Assembly: GCF_030655415.1 (NCBI RefSeq)
Contig: NZ_JAURVN010000004.1
Coordinates: forward strand, 496,001-560,000
Direction: 5' to 3'
Source of the DNA: Herminiimonas sp.
GTDB lineage: Bacteria; Pseudomonadota; Gammaproteobacteria; Burkholderiales; Burkholderiaceae
DNA: 64,000 nt
Shown here: piece by piece, positions 54,965 to 64,000 of the stretch
How the letters are laid out: each line of letters opens with the position of its first letter
Position numbering within the stretch: the first letter of the stretch is position 1
Position numbers and translations under genes: made by a program
The notes under the pieces: generated by a model
Told to the model about the DNA's origin: nothing
What the model saw: only the letters and a program-made list of their open reading frames with translations
Databases searched by the model: none

Positions 54965-56674
54965 ATGACAACCAAACCATTCCGCGCTGCGGTCGTTCAA
55001 ACCCTCGCCACACTCGGCGACCTCGACATCAACATCGGCCTGTTGCGCAGCTATACCGAAGAAGCGGTGCGCCAAGGTGCACGCCTGGTCGTTTTCCCTG
55101 AATGCATGAACACCGGTTATCTATTCGACTCGGCCGAGCATTGCGCCGAATTGGCAGAGCCGGTCAACGGCCGTTTTGTGCAAGCGATGGCCGACCTGTG
55201 TCGCGAATATAATATTTTTATCGCCAGCGGTTTTACCGAAAAAAACGAAGAGAAAAACAAGATCTTCAACACCGGCCTGCTACTTGATCCCAAGGGCGAC
55301 ATCATCGTCCACTATCACAAGCAATTCCTCGCGACCCACGATCAAAACTGGTTTGAACTTGGCGAAAATGGATGTCCCGTCGTCGATACAGAACTGGGAC
55401 GCATAGGTTTGCTGATCTGCTTCGACGGTCGCATCCCGGAAATCACGCGTAGCCTTGCTTTGCAAGGCGCGGAAATCATCGTCGACATGGCGAACTTCTT
55501 TGCGATGGATCAAGCCGACATGTGGGTACCAGCACGCGCCTACGAAAATGGCTTGTGGTTTGTCGCTGCGACGAAAGCCGGCGTCGAGCGCAGCATCTAT
55601 TATCCAGGCGGCAGCATGATCGTTGCGCCAGACGGCAATGTCGTTGCGAAAATCCCCTATGACACGCATGGTGTCGTCACTGCCGAAATCGATGTGACAC
55701 GTGCCCAAAATAAATCATGGCATCACGAAGGCGATCGCGTGCTGGATAGACGCCCTGACCTGTATCAACTTATAGGCAAACCGGTCAGCGAAACACCACT
55801 GGCCGCGATCCTAGATCAGCCATTGATCCCTGAAAAAACTGTCGCCAAAGCAGCTGCCGTGCAAGCCCATGCAACACAAGAGCTCAATAGTCTGGAAGAT
55901 GCCTACGACATGATTGATCACACCGCCAAACTCGGTGTAAAAGTCATAGTGGTGCCGCAGCATTTTGGTTGTTCGACATGGCTGCCTAGTCTGGCCGAAG
56001 CACATGCAGAAGCGCAGCATACCGATGCGCATATCAAACGCATATCGGCTATCGCCAAACAATATGGCTGCGTAATCGTTTTGCCAGTACTGGAAGCAAA
56101 AAGCAGCAAGATAAGCGCCGCGGCAGTGATTATCGGCACCGATGGCGAACTGCTGGGTCGCTATCAGCAAACCCATGTCGAGCCAGAAATGAAAGCCTGG
56201 TGTGTGCCCGGCGACCTGCTGCCGGTATTCGATACGCCCTTCGGTCGCATCGGCGTCTTGCTGGGTTACGACGGCATGTTCCCCGAAACCAGCCGCGTGC
56301 TCGCGCTACAAGGTGCCGACATGATTGCATGGTGCAGTACATGGCGTCGCCCACATGATCGCGCATTGTTGACTGTGCCTAAAGCAGAAGACAATCGCAT
56401 ATTCCTGATCGCGGCCAATCGCAGTGATTGCCCGTATCCAGGTGGCTCTTTCATCGTACCGCCTAACGGCTTCCCGCAATGGAATCTGGATCTTGCCGCA
56501 CCCGCTACCGGTCGTCACGGTGCTGTCATGCCGGGCTTCATGAATCTGGCACTCAGTCGCCAAAAATTCATGATTCCGAAAGTGAATATGCTGCGCAACC
56601 GTATCGTGTCCAGCTACGAACCGATTACATCGACCACAGGAATCAGCACTGACGCAGTAAAAGTAGCCGCGTAA
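54965..56674 (+). CDS. tandem carbon-nitrogen hydrolase (nitrilase superfamily), second domain catalytically degenerate
   Basis: 569-residue protein, twice the usual length, made of two nitrilase-fold domains. Domain 1 (about 1-275) has the full Glu-Lys-Cys triad: Glu 46 in FPECMNTGY, Lys 119 in HYHKQFL and Cys 152 in LICFDGRIPE. Domain 2 (about 295-560) keeps the fold but has Gln 332 in VPQHFG, Gln 402 in RYQQTH and Gly 434 in LLGYDGMFPE at the three matching positions, so it should be inactive. Domain 1 probably hydrolyses an amide, carbamoyl or nitrile bond. AAGGAG precedes the ATG. Last gene of the sigma54-driven run. Confidence 0.88.
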   Translation: MTTKPFRAAVVQTLATLGDLDINIGLLRSYTEEAVRQGARLVVFPECMNTGYLFDSAEHCAELAEPVNGRFVQAMADLCREYNIFIASGFTEKNEEKNKIFNTGLLLDPKGDIIVHYHKQFLATHDQNWFELGENGCPVVDTELGRIGLLICFDGRIPEITRSLALQGAEIIVDMANFFAMDQADMWVPARAYENGLWFVAATKAGVERSIYYPGGSMIVAPDGNVVAKIPYDTHGVVTAEIDVTRAQNKSWHHEGDRVLDRRPDLYQLIGKPVSETPLAAILDQPLIPEKTVAKAAAVQAHATQELNSLEDAYDMIDHTAKLGVKVIVVPQHFGCSTWLPSLAEAHAEAQHTDAHIKRISAIAKQYGCVIVLPVLEAKSSKISAAAVIIGTDGELLGRYQQTHVEPEMKAWCVPGDLLPVFDTPFGRIGVLLGYDGMFPETSRVLALQGADMIAWCSTWRRPHDRALLTVPKAEDNRIFLIAANRSDCPYPGGSFIVPPNGFPQWNLDLAAPATGRHGAVMPGFMNLALSRQKFMIPKVNMLRNRIVSSYEPITSTTGISTDAVKVAA

Positions 56675-56682
56675 ACGAAAAA

Positions 56683-56714
56683 AGCGGTGGCATTGCAACT
56701 GCAATGCCACCGCT
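56683..56714 (-). terminator. intrinsic terminator of AAA+ ATPase gene
   Basis: Long stem AGCGGTGGCATTGCA / TGCAATGCCACCGCT; on the minus strand it is followed by a T-run. It sits between the convergent nitrilase and AAA+ genes. Confidence 0.88.
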
Positions 56715-56733
56715 CAATTGAATGAAGAACGCT

Positions 56734-58359
56734 TTAATTAATCCCGCGGAACATCGCACATTGTCTGAAGGTCTCTTCAGAGTACGGGATCTTTTTGCTC
56801 TTGCAGAATTTGGACGTGAGCTTCAACAATTCCTTGATGTCACGTCCGCTCGATTTTGAATACGTGTTGCTCAGAGAATCGATCAACTCATCTGACAGAT
56901 CGATGTTGAATTGGGTTGCCAAGGATTTCCACAAGCGCACGGCATCTTCTTTGGATGGCGTTTCATACTGTATCGTCGCGATGCAACGCGACAGAATCGC
57001 ATCGTCCACGTCTTGAATACGGTTGGTCGTCATGAACAACAAGCCGTTGAAATATTCCAGCGTACGCAGGAATTCAGCCACGATCGCATTGTGCTGCAAG
57101 TCGTTATCGCGGCAGCGAATGTAAACGTCAGCCTCATCCAGCAACAGAATCGCATCCCAACGCGCAGCGCGCTGCAATATCTGTGACAGATTTTGCTCTA
57201 CCGATTCCGCCGTAATGCCGAGCTGGCCGGAATGCACTCGATATAAAGGTTTTCCGACAACTTCTGAATACACTTCTGCTGTCAGCGTCTTGCCCAAACC
57301 CGGCGCGCCTTTACACAGAATCGTGGTGCCGCCGGATTTACCTTCGACGATATCTTCCATCAAGACCGTCATGTCAGCGGTCAAGATGTCGATCAGATCG
57401 CGATGATGCTCGGGCAAGATCAGCTTATCGCGTAGTTCCGGCTTGTATTGATATTCGCTCAGATTCTGTACATGTACCCAGATGTCTTGATGCAGTTCCA
57501 GATGGAACATGTACATATAGCAGTGCAGCGGAATTTTTTCGAAGCCGACTTCAAAACCACTCTCGCGCCAGAACGTCGCATCGGCGCTCATTTCAAAACG
57601 ACGATCCAGATTTTCTTCATCGTTGACGCATTTCGCAATCACGCCATCCTTGATGCGGATCAGATTGAAGCGCGACTTTTCATCCATGATGAAAGCCGAC
57701 TTGCGCGCAATAAACTGCGCGCCGAACTGAGCTTGATATTTGAGGAAGCGTTTAGACTGTTCTTCGTATTCCTGCTTGAATTCAGCGCACTCTTTAAAGT
57801 AGCCCTGGTCGATCAGCAGTTCGGGAATCGTACGATTCGCAATATCGTTGGCGTTGATCACGATCGCATTGGTCATGCCGGAGCGACGCATGCGGTGATC
57901 TGGCGACGCCTCTTTGCTGGCGGCCTGCATGGTATTTGCCAACAGATCGATGACGACATACGGCGCGCCTTGATCGGGCACGATGTGACGCAATCTATGC
58001 ACCAGCCACGGCAACAACACGCCATCTTTATTGCGCTTGTAGAGCCAGCCGTCGATGACATCACGCGAGAAATAAGCAGCCAAACCAGGCACCAACATAT
58101 CGAGGCTAGGGATTTTGCGCGCTTGCGGCGCACCAAGAATATTGTCTTGCGCTAGCATCTGGAACATCAACGCGCGCTCGTCTTGTGCCTTGCACAAATC
58201 GTACAAAGTGTTCAAAGCCGCGGCATCGAACAGGCGGCTAGGAACCAGCATTTTGCCGTGACAAACGCCATGCTCATTGAGCCGGTTTGCCAGCGGCGAG
58301 TTGGCTTCTATCATGCCGAGCAAAACGGTTACCAGTGATTCAGGTATTTCAAAATCCAT
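56734..58359 (-). CDS. AAA+ ATPase of unknown function
   Basis: 541-residue protein. The N-terminal about 320 residues match nothing I recognise; the C-terminal part is an AAA+ domain with Walker A GAPGLGKT (about 350), Walker B LLLDEADVYI (about 407), sensor-1-like MTTNRIQDVDDAILSRC with the arginine finger region, and a helical lid. The core resembles FtsH/CbbX-like AAA proteins, but no protease domain follows. Convergent with the nitrilase gene; no functional link is evident. The ATG at 58359 is preceded by GGAG. Confidence 0.8.
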   Translation of the reverse strand: MDFEIPESLVTVLLGMIEANSPLANRLNEHGVCHGKMLVPSRLFDAAALNTLYDLCKAQDERALMFQMLAQDNILGAPQARKIPSLDMLVPGLAAYFSRDVIDGWLYKRNKDGVLLPWLVHRLRHIVPDQGAPYVVIDLLANTMQAASKEASPDHRMRRSGMTNAIVINANDIANRTIPELLIDQGYFKECAEFKQEYEEQSKRFLKYQAQFGAQFIARKSAFIMDEKSRFNLIRIKDGVIAKCVNDEENLDRRFEMSADATFWRESGFEVGFEKIPLHCYMYMFHLELHQDIWVHVQNLSEYQYKPELRDKLILPEHHRDLIDILTADMTVLMEDIVEGKSGGTTILCKGAPGLGKTLTAEVYSEVVGKPLYRVHSGQLGITAESVEQNLSQILQRAARWDAILLLDEADVYIRCRDNDLQHNAIVAEFLRTLEYFNGLLFMTTNRIQDVDDAILSRCIATIQYETPSKEDAVRLWKSLATQFNIDLSDELIDSLSNTYSKSSGRDIKELLKLTSKFCKSKKIPYSEETFRQCAMFRGIN

Positions 58360-58362
58360 CAC

Positions 58363-58749
58363 AACTCCATGCTAATTTCGTACCGTCGCAAATGAAAACG
58401 GCCTCCATCTCTGGAAGCCGCATATCTATTGGTGACCACGGCCGGAATCGATACTTGGCGGCCATTCCTACATGCATCTTCGTCAAAAGCAGCTCTCTGC
58501 TTTTTTGGCGAGATCGTCTCCTGGTTCTCCGGCCATCATAAAGCAATAATCTGATCATGTGAAGCCGCGGCCACCCCGCCATACGGACAGGCGACGTGCA
58601 TATCCGGCCATACTAGATGCAAATCCGGACATCGCAGCAAAACCCGCTGTTTTGTTAAGGCTATTGCTGGCAACTTACCGAATAATCTCGTGATGACAAG
58701 GAAGTCCTTATACTAGCCGACCACGCAAATCATTCATGACGGAGTCGTA
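58363..58749. other. intergenic region upstream of RarD-like gene
   Basis: 387 bases with no supported gene. Imperfect direct repeats TGCATATCCGGCCAT (58597-58611) and TGCAAATCCGGACAT (58618-58632) are 21 bases apart (13/15 identical). A TATACT at 58709-58714 may be the -10 box of the RarD-like gene. Confidence 0.4.
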
Positions 58750-59637
58750 GTGTCCAAGGGCGTTTTATTTTCAGTCATCAGCTCCGTGCTGTTTGCGACT
58801 CTCTATTTTTATTCCACGCTGCTGGTGCCGCTGAATGGCGAAGAAATATTCGGCTGGCGCACGCTGCTGACGATTCCCTTCCTCACAGTATTTATCTGGC
58901 GCAGTAATCAGTGGCAGCACGTACACGTGTGGGCGCAAAGAATGCGTCAGCGGCCTTTACTCATTGTTGGCGCACTGGCGACCTCCGCATTTCTCGGCGT
59001 GCAGTTGTGGCTCTTCATGTGGGCGCCTTTGCATGGTCGCGCTTTGCAGGTTTCGCTAGGTTATTTTTTGCTGCCCCTGACCATGTTGCTGACCGGTCGC
59101 ATCGTTTACAAAGAACGTTTATCACGCTGGCAAAATCTGGCTGCGATCTGCGCTGCATTTGGTGTGGCCAATGAGTTGGTTCAGGTCGGCAGCTTCTCGT
59201 GGGAAACCATGTTGGTCGCGTTCGGCTATCCGGGATATTTTGTTTTGCGGCAGAAAATTGGCAGCAACAATCTAGGCGGACTTTGGTTTGATATGGCTTT
59301 GCTGCTGCCTGCGGGCGTATGGTTTGTGTACGCGGGCACAGTCGGCTTTGCAGGCATAGATGATCATGCAGCGCTTTATTTACTGATTCCTTTGCTGGGA
59401 ATTTTAAGTGCGGCAGCTTTGATCTTTTATATGGTCGCGAGCCAAACCCTGAGTTTGAGTCTGTTTGGTTTGCTCGGATATGTGGAGCCAGTATTGCTGG
59501 TGTTCGTTGCTTTACTGCTGGGCGAACAAATCAAGAGCCACGAATGGTTGACCTATATTCCAATCTGGATGGCCGTCTTTTTGCTGATCATAGAAGGATC
59601 GCTGTCTGTTTATTCAAAAGCTGATCGCAGATCTTGA
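58750..59637 (+). CDS. EamA-family transporter, RarD-like
   Basis: 295-residue inner-membrane protein with ten hydrophobic segments and two EamA repeats. SKGVLFSVISSVLFATLYFYSTLLVPLNGEEIFGWR at the start is RarD-like (E. coli: KGVLLALGS), and WLFMWAPLHGRALQVSLGYFLLPL, LLGYVEPVLLVFVALLLGE are conserved. Substrate unknown. GTG start with GGAG upstream. Confidence 0.87.
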   Translation: MSKGVLFSVISSVLFATLYFYSTLLVPLNGEEIFGWRTLLTIPFLTVFIWRSNQWQHVHVWAQRMRQRPLLIVGALATSAFLGVQLWLFMWAPLHGRALQVSLGYFLLPLTMLLTGRIVYKERLSRWQNLAAICAAFGVANELVQVGSFSWETMLVAFGYPGYFVLRQKIGSNNLGGLWFDMALLLPAGVWFVYAGTVGFAGIDDHAALYLLIPLLGILSAAALIFYMVASQTLSLSLFGLLGYVEPVLLVFVALLLGEQIKSHEWLTYIPIWMAVFLLIIEGSLSVYSKADRRS

Positions 59638-59638
59638 A

Positions 59639-59668
59639 GTAGTTCTTCCTCGCATGAGGAAGAACTAC
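59639..59668. terminator. convergent-gene hairpin
   Basis: Perfect 13-bp stem GTAGTTCTTCCTC / GAGGAAGAACTAC with loop GCAT between the convergent RarD-like and chemoreceptor genes. No good T-run on either side, so terminator activity is likely but not certain. Confidence 0.65.
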
Positions 59669-59684
59669 AAGGCATCACAACAAT

Positions 59685-61373
59685 CTAGAACTGTTCCCAC
59701 TCCGCGCCTACACCGGCCAGCGCGACATTTCTTTGGTTCGATGTCATTTGCTTGTTCGCTGGCTGCGCGAGCGCCGGTTTTTTGGTCGCTGGCAATGCCG
59801 TCGATGCACCACGCTGCAAGGTATTCGCATCGTCCAATTTGAACACGCTGACGACCTGCACCAGGTTACGCGCCTGATCTTGCAATGATTCGGCAGCGGC
59901 TGCAGCCTCTTCCACCAGCGCGGCATTTTGTTGTGTGACTTGATCCATTTGCATCACGGCTTGATGAATCTGTTCGATGCCGGCAGTTTGCTCATGTCCA
60001 GCCGCAGTAATTTCGCCCATGATATCCGTCACGCGACGTACGCTGGCAACCACTTCCTTCATCGTTGCGCCTGCATCATCGACCAAACGTGCGCCGTCGT
60101 TGACCTTGCTGACAGAATCGCCAATCAGATGTTTGATTTCCTTCGCGGCCGCAGCTGAACGTTGTGCCAGCGTGCGCACCTCTGCGGCCACAACCGCAAA
60201 GCCGCGACCTTGCTCGCCAGCGCGTGCAGCTTCTACCGCAGCATTCAATGCAAGGATATTGGTTTGGAAAGCGATGCCATCAATCACACCGATGATGTCG
60301 ACTATCTTTTTGGAGGAATCGTTAATCGAGCCCATGGTTTCCACCACTTGCGAAACGACGTTACCGCCTTTCATCGCGACTTCCGATGCGGTCAATGCCA
60401 ACTGATTAGCTTGACGTGCGTTGTCTGCGTTTTGTTTAACCGTGCTGTTCAACTCTTCCATCGACGACGCCGTTTCTTCCAGCGAACTGGCTTGCTCTTC
60501 AGTACGCGAAGATAAATCGAGATTGCCGCTGGCGATCTGGGTTGACGCAGTAGCGATCGCTTCGGTGCTGAAACGCACTTCGCCGACTATGCGGACCAGG
60601 CTGGTATTCATGTCTTTCAAAGCTTGCAACAACTGACCGGTTTCATCTTTCGATTTGATCTCGATGACACTGCTCAAATCGCCGCTGGCAACCGTCTGCG
60701 CAATCTTGACTGCCTCGTTCATAGGCTTGGTGATTGAATGCGTGATCCACCACGCAAAGCCAACGCCAAGAATCACAGCGGCGATACCCAGACCAACCAT
60801 CAAAGCTGTCGCTGAATCGATATGCGCTTTCGCTTGTGCACCGCTTTGTTCAACTATTTTCTTTTGAAGGTCCGCTAAATCGGCAACTGTCTTTTGCACG
60901 CGATCAAGTGCAGGCAGAGTTTCATTCAACATGACCTTGATCGCTTCGTCGCGCTCATTGGCGGAAACCATTTTTCCGACTTTGCCAAACGAGGCGACAT
61001 ATTTGCCGCGCAAATCCTTGAACTCCACCATCAGGGATTTGCCCGCGTCGCTTTTGATCAGTTTATCCAGCACGACCACTTCGTCATCAATGATTTTTTT
61101 ATTATTTTTGATTTCTTCAAATAAAACCGCGACTTTGGCTGGATCGCTTTCAATGAACAATTCCATATTACGACGTGCGTTGGCGCGCATGGTTGCGCCT
61201 ATGGTCGATACCGCTTCGGCCTTGACCCAATCCGTGTCTATCATTTCGCTATTGATTTTTCCTATGCCGTCAAAGCGCGCCAGGGCCAGCGAAATCAAGA
61301 TCGCCATCAATACAAAGACCAGCCCAAAGCCCAGACCCAAACGTGTTCCAATTTTTAAATTTTTGATATTCAT
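59685..61373 (-). CDS. methyl-accepting chemotaxis protein
   Basis: 562-residue chemoreceptor. One membrane helix (about 10-30), a four-helix-bundle periplasmic sensor (about 35-185), a second helix ([19 protein letters not shown]), a HAMP domain ([24 protein letters not shown]), then the signalling hairpin with the conserved tip [44 protein letters not shown]. It ends EWEQF, a CheR/CheB-tether-like pentapeptide (NWETF). Sensed ligand unknown. ATG at 61373. Confidence 0.92.
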   Translation of the reverse strand: MNIKNLKIGTRLGLGFGLVFVLMAILISLALARFDGIGKINSEMIDTDWVKAEAVSTIGATMRANARRNMELFIESDPAKVAVLFEEIKNNKKIIDDEVVVLDKLIKSDAGKSLMVEFKDLRGKYVASFGKVGKMVSANERDEAIKVMLNETLPALDRVQKTVADLADLQKKIVEQSGAQAKAHIDSATALMVGLGIAAVILGVGFAWWITHSITKPMNEAVKIAQTVASGDLSSVIEIKSKDETGQLLQALKDMNTSLVRIVGEVRFSTEAIATASTQIASGNLDLSSRTEEQASSLEETASSMEELNSTVKQNADNARQANQLALTASEVAMKGGNVVSQVVETMGSINDSSKKIVDIIGVIDGIAFQTNILALNAAVEAARAGEQGRGFAVVAAEVRTLAQRSAAAAKEIKHLIGDSVSKVNDGARLVDDAGATMKEVVASVRRVTDIMGEITAAGHEQTAGIEQIHQAVMQMDQVTQQNAALVEEAAAAAESLQDQARNLVQVVSVFKLDDANTLQRGASTALPATKKPALAQPANKQMTSNQRNVALAGVGAEWEQF

Positions 61374-61665
61374 TTTTCTATTCCTCAACAAAATTCTGAT
61401 GCTTATTTCGACGATATTTTTCCGACGAGATGGTTAACACTCATTCGTGTGAAATTTCTTGCAGATTTCACCAGTCGCCGCATTTCAAAGCGTATTTCCA
61501 TTACCATCTATTCTTTGCTGCTCGAATTGCCGCGCACTACTGATGTGCAAACCAAGCACTTACGTTTACACATCATTGATACGCACCAATTTCTGACGGG
61601 CAAGCACGACACGCGCACCTTTTTTGTACTACCTTGCACCATGCACTGTTTTAAAAAACACAACG

Positions 61666-63027
61666 ATGCCCTCTGATCGCCCACTCGCAAATACATCATC
61701 CGCGCCGACTGTTCTTAGCGTTTCTGCTTTGAACCAAGCGGTATCGCGCATGCTGGAGCGCAGCTTTCCTTTGTCCTGGATATCCGGCGAGATCTCAAAC
61801 TGCACGCGCGCAGCCTCGGGACATTGGTACTTCACACTGAAAGATGATGCAGCTCAGGTACGTGCCGTGATGTTCCGCGGTCGTGCTCAATACGCAGATT
61901 TCATGCCACGCGAAGGTGACAAGGTTGAAGTGCGTGCACTCGTCACGCTGTACGCGCCGCGTGGTGACTATCAGTTAAGTGTGGAAGCAATACGGCGTGC
62001 CGGCGTCGGCAATTTGTATGAAGCGTTTTTGCAGTTGAAGGAAAAGCTGGCGGCAGAAGGTTTGTTCGATCCAGATCGTAAGCGCCAGCTACCAAGCTTC
62101 GTGCGCACCATCGGTATCGTCACTAGTCCGCAAGCAGCAGCCTTGCGTGACATTTTGACTACGCTAAAACGTCGTGCGCCGCATGTGCGTGTCGTGCTGT
62201 ACCCAACGCCAGTACAAGGCGAAGGTTCAGCGATGAAAATAGCGCAGGCAATCGCCACCGCTTCAGCGCGTGCCGAATGCGATGTGCTGTTGGTATGTCG
62301 CGGTGGCGGCAGTATTGAAGATCTGTGGTCATTCAATCATGAGCTGGTAGCGCGCACCATCGTCGGATGCGACATGCCAGTGATTGTTGGCGTTGGTCAT
62401 GAAACCGATTTCACGATTGCTGATTTCGCCGCTGACTTACGTGCGCCGACACCGACTGCTGCGGCAGAACTGGCGACCCTGCCGCGTGCAGATTGGCTCG
62501 CGCAACTGTCTGGACAAGCGGAAGACATGCGCCGCGCGATGAAGCGCCAATTGTCGGATACAACCCAAACACTGGATTGGCTATCGCGCCGTTTGATCAG
62601 CCCTGCGGCTTACATCGGACATGAACGAATGAAGTTGCAAGCGCTGCAAACCCGGCTCGGCCATGCGACGCGTATTCCATTAAGCAAAGCACAATTTGCG
62701 CTCGCCCATTTGCGTAATCGCTGGGTCGCGCAATTGCCGGATACACGCGTACATCAATCCAACTTGGTTAATCACGCGCGCCGTCTGACACATCAAATGA
62801 ATACGCGCATCGCCACACAACGTCAAAACCTGCATGCGCTTTCTGCGCAACTGGAAATGCTCAATCCGCAACGCACGCTGGAACGTGGTTACGCGATTGT
62901 GACGAATGAAAAAGGGGAAATCGTGCGCGCGCCGCAAGAACTTCGTCCACAGAAAAATGTGACAGTGCGCTTGGCAGAAGGCTCCGCGCAAATTGGAATT
63001 GCCACCGTCCAGCAAACTCTGGATTAA
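61666..63027 (+). CDS. xseA: exodeoxyribonuclease VII large subunit
   Basis: 453-residue subunit of the single-strand exonuclease involved in mismatch repair and recombination. N-terminal OB fold ([41 protein letters not shown]), catalytic region [45 protein letters not shown] and [27 protein letters not shown], then a C-terminal coiled coil. The ATG at 61666 fits the family; the frame to 61624 does not. It precedes sodB. Confidence 0.94.
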   Translation: MPSDRPLANTSSAPTVLSVSALNQAVSRMLERSFPLSWISGEISNCTRAASGHWYFTLKDDAAQVRAVMFRGRAQYADFMPREGDKVEVRALVTLYAPRGDYQLSVEAIRRAGVGNLYEAFLQLKEKLAAEGLFDPDRKRQLPSFVRTIGIVTSPQAAALRDILTTLKRRAPHVRVVLYPTPVQGEGSAMKIAQAIATASARAECDVLLVCRGGGSIEDLWSFNHELVARTIVGCDMPVIVGVGHETDFTIADFAADLRAPTPTAAAELATLPRADWLAQLSGQAEDMRRAMKRQLSDTTQTLDWLSRRLISPAAYIGHERMKLQALQTRLGHATRIPLSKAQFALAHLRNRWVAQLPDTRVHQSNLVNHARRLTHQMNTRIATQRQNLHALSAQLEMLNPQRTLERGYAIVTNEKGEIVRAPQELRPQKNVTVRLAEGSAQIGIATVQQTLD

Positions 63028-63201
63028 ATATTTGGATGAGACTGCATTTCATGCGTCAAGCCATCCAATATCAGAACTTGTCGCGTAAATTCAAATCATC
63101 TTGATGCTTGCGCATTGCGTTTCAACTTGCAGATGATCTGGCTATCCGAATTTTGCGCTCACCATCAGGCATCCGTTCAGACGCGTCATGCCACCAATAA
63201 T

Positions 63202-63220
63202 AATGAGAACAATTCGCATT
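63202..63220. promoter_or_regulatory. Fur-box-like site upstream of sodB
   Basis: AATGAGAACAATTCGCATT, an imperfect 19-bp dyad (7 of 9 positions symmetric) close to betaproteobacterial Fur boxes. It lies 176 bases before the sodB ATG, in a 369-base AT-rich gap with no supported gene. It is far upstream for direct repression of a promoter near the gene. Confidence 0.5.
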
Positions 63221-63396
63221 AAAAATATATTCATCAAATTCTCAAGATGCTGATGAACATTAGCTCTCCGGCCTATCGTTACTTTATTATTTAGGCTCGC
63301 ATAAATTGACCTACGTCGTGTGCAAGCAATGCTTAACCGCTTTACAATAAGCCCTTCAAAAAGAATATTTTATTTTTAACTTCACAAAGGACGACC

Positions 63397-63975
63397 ATGG
63401 AACATACCCTGCCGGCACTGCCCTATGCGTTGGATGCACTTGCTCCACACATCTCGAAAGAGACTCTTGAATTCCATTACGGTAAGCATCACCAAACCTA
63501 TGTGACGAATTTGAACAACCTGATCAAAGGTACCGAATTCGAAAACGCATCCCTCGAAGAAATCATCAAAAAATCTTCAGGCGGCGTATTCAACAATGCA
63601 GCTCAAGTCTGGAACCACACCTTCTACTGGAACGGTTTGAAGCCAGCAGGCGGCGGCGCACCAACTGGTGCCGTAGCTGACGCGATCAACGCCAAGTGGG
63701 GTTCGTTCGACAAGTTCAAAGAAGAATTCACCAAATCATGCGTAACCAACTTCGGCTCCGGCTGGACATGGTTGGTTAAAAAAGCTGACGGCTCGCTCGA
63801 TCTGGCTAACACTTCAAATGCAGGCTGCCCTTTGACCGGCACTGACAAACCATTGTTGACCTGCGACGTTTGGGAACACGCTTACTACATCGACTACCGC
63901 AATGCGCGTCCGAAGTATGTTGAGTCGTTCTGGGCGTTGGTGAACTGGGATTTCGTTGCGAAAAACTTGGCTTAA
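63397..63975 (+). CDS. sodB: iron superoxide dismutase
   Basis: 192-residue Fe-type dismutase, cytoplasmic, converting superoxide to oxygen and hydrogen peroxide. Metal ligands: His in [13 protein letters not shown], His in VWNHTFYWN, and Asp/His in [12 protein letters not shown]. The Phe-Trp-Ala tail pattern and overall length match SodB rather than Mn-type SodA. AAAGGA precedes the ATG. The Fur-like site upstream suggests iron-linked control. Confidence 0.96.
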   Translation: MEHTLPALPYALDALAPHISKETLEFHYGKHHQTYVTNLNNLIKGTEFENASLEEIIKKSSGGVFNNAAQVWNHTFYWNGLKPAGGGAPTGAVADAINAKWGSFDKFKEEFTKSCVTNFGSGWTWLVKKADGSLDLANTSNAGCPLTGTDKPLLTCDVWEHAYYIDYRNARPKYVESFWALVNWDFVAKNLA

Positions 63976-64000
63976 TTTATTTTGAGTAGCACCAAGTATT

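Overview
The window looks like chromosomal DNA of a betaproteobacterium of the Oxalobacteraceae (Herminiimonas/Janthinobacterium-like). This rests on protein character and gene order (exbB-exbD-lpxK-trm112-kdsB-adk, an mdc malonate decarboxylase operon, rpmB-rpmG) and moderate GC content. It is an inference, as no 16S gene is present. Most of the sequence is densely coding, with convergent gene pairs separated by clear hairpin terminators.

Layout. 0-6.4 kb: housekeeping genes (rluE, a DUF192 protein, rpsT, murJ, a SirB1-like protein, uup). 6.5-9.3 kb: a small AT-richer island inserted in the 5' part of a tRNA-Arg(CCU) gene. It carries a two-gene RloA/RloB (AbiL/PARIS-like) predicted anti-phage module. 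The first 15 bp of the tRNA are duplicated at the left end, next to an orphaned promoter and leader hairpin. 9.5-13.4 kb: a family 2A encapsulin operon reading leftwards: rhodanese, XRE regulator, SrpI-type shell, and a SufS-type cysteine desulfurase cargo with a long disordered N-terminus. This is a sulfur-metabolism nanocompartment and, with the island, the most notable part of the window. 14-19.5 kb: a lipoprotein and a small-molecule cluster (fumarylpyruvate hydrolase-like enzyme, GntR regulator, gamma-glutamyltransferase-like enzyme, OFA-type MFS transporter).

19.9-26.8 kb: a branched-chain amino acid-type ABC transporter (livFGMH, without a binding protein), ispH-fkpB, radC, rpmB-rpmG. 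26.9-34 kb: a complete malonate decarboxylase operon mdcACDEGBH, with a divergent GntR regulator and a palindromic operator candidate. 34-45 kb: fatty acid desaturase, MscS channel, 5-methylcytosine RNA methyltransferase, purN, a barnase-barstar pair, a patatin-like phospholipase, a lipoprotein gamma-glutamyltransferase and a K+-independent proton pyrophosphatase. 45.6-49.7 kb: the adk/kdsB/lpxK/exbBD cell-envelope block.

50-56.7 kb: a nitrogen-scavenging regulon candidate. A NifA-like sigma54 activator is divergent from a NitT/TauT-type ABC transporter and a double-domain nitrilase. A consensus -24/-12 promoter lies before the transporter and tandem palindromes lie in the likely enhancer position. 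The second nitrilase domain has lost all three catalytic residues. 56.7-64 kb: an uncharacterised AAA+ ATPase, a RarD-like permease, a chemoreceptor, xseA, and sodB with a Fur-box-like site upstream.
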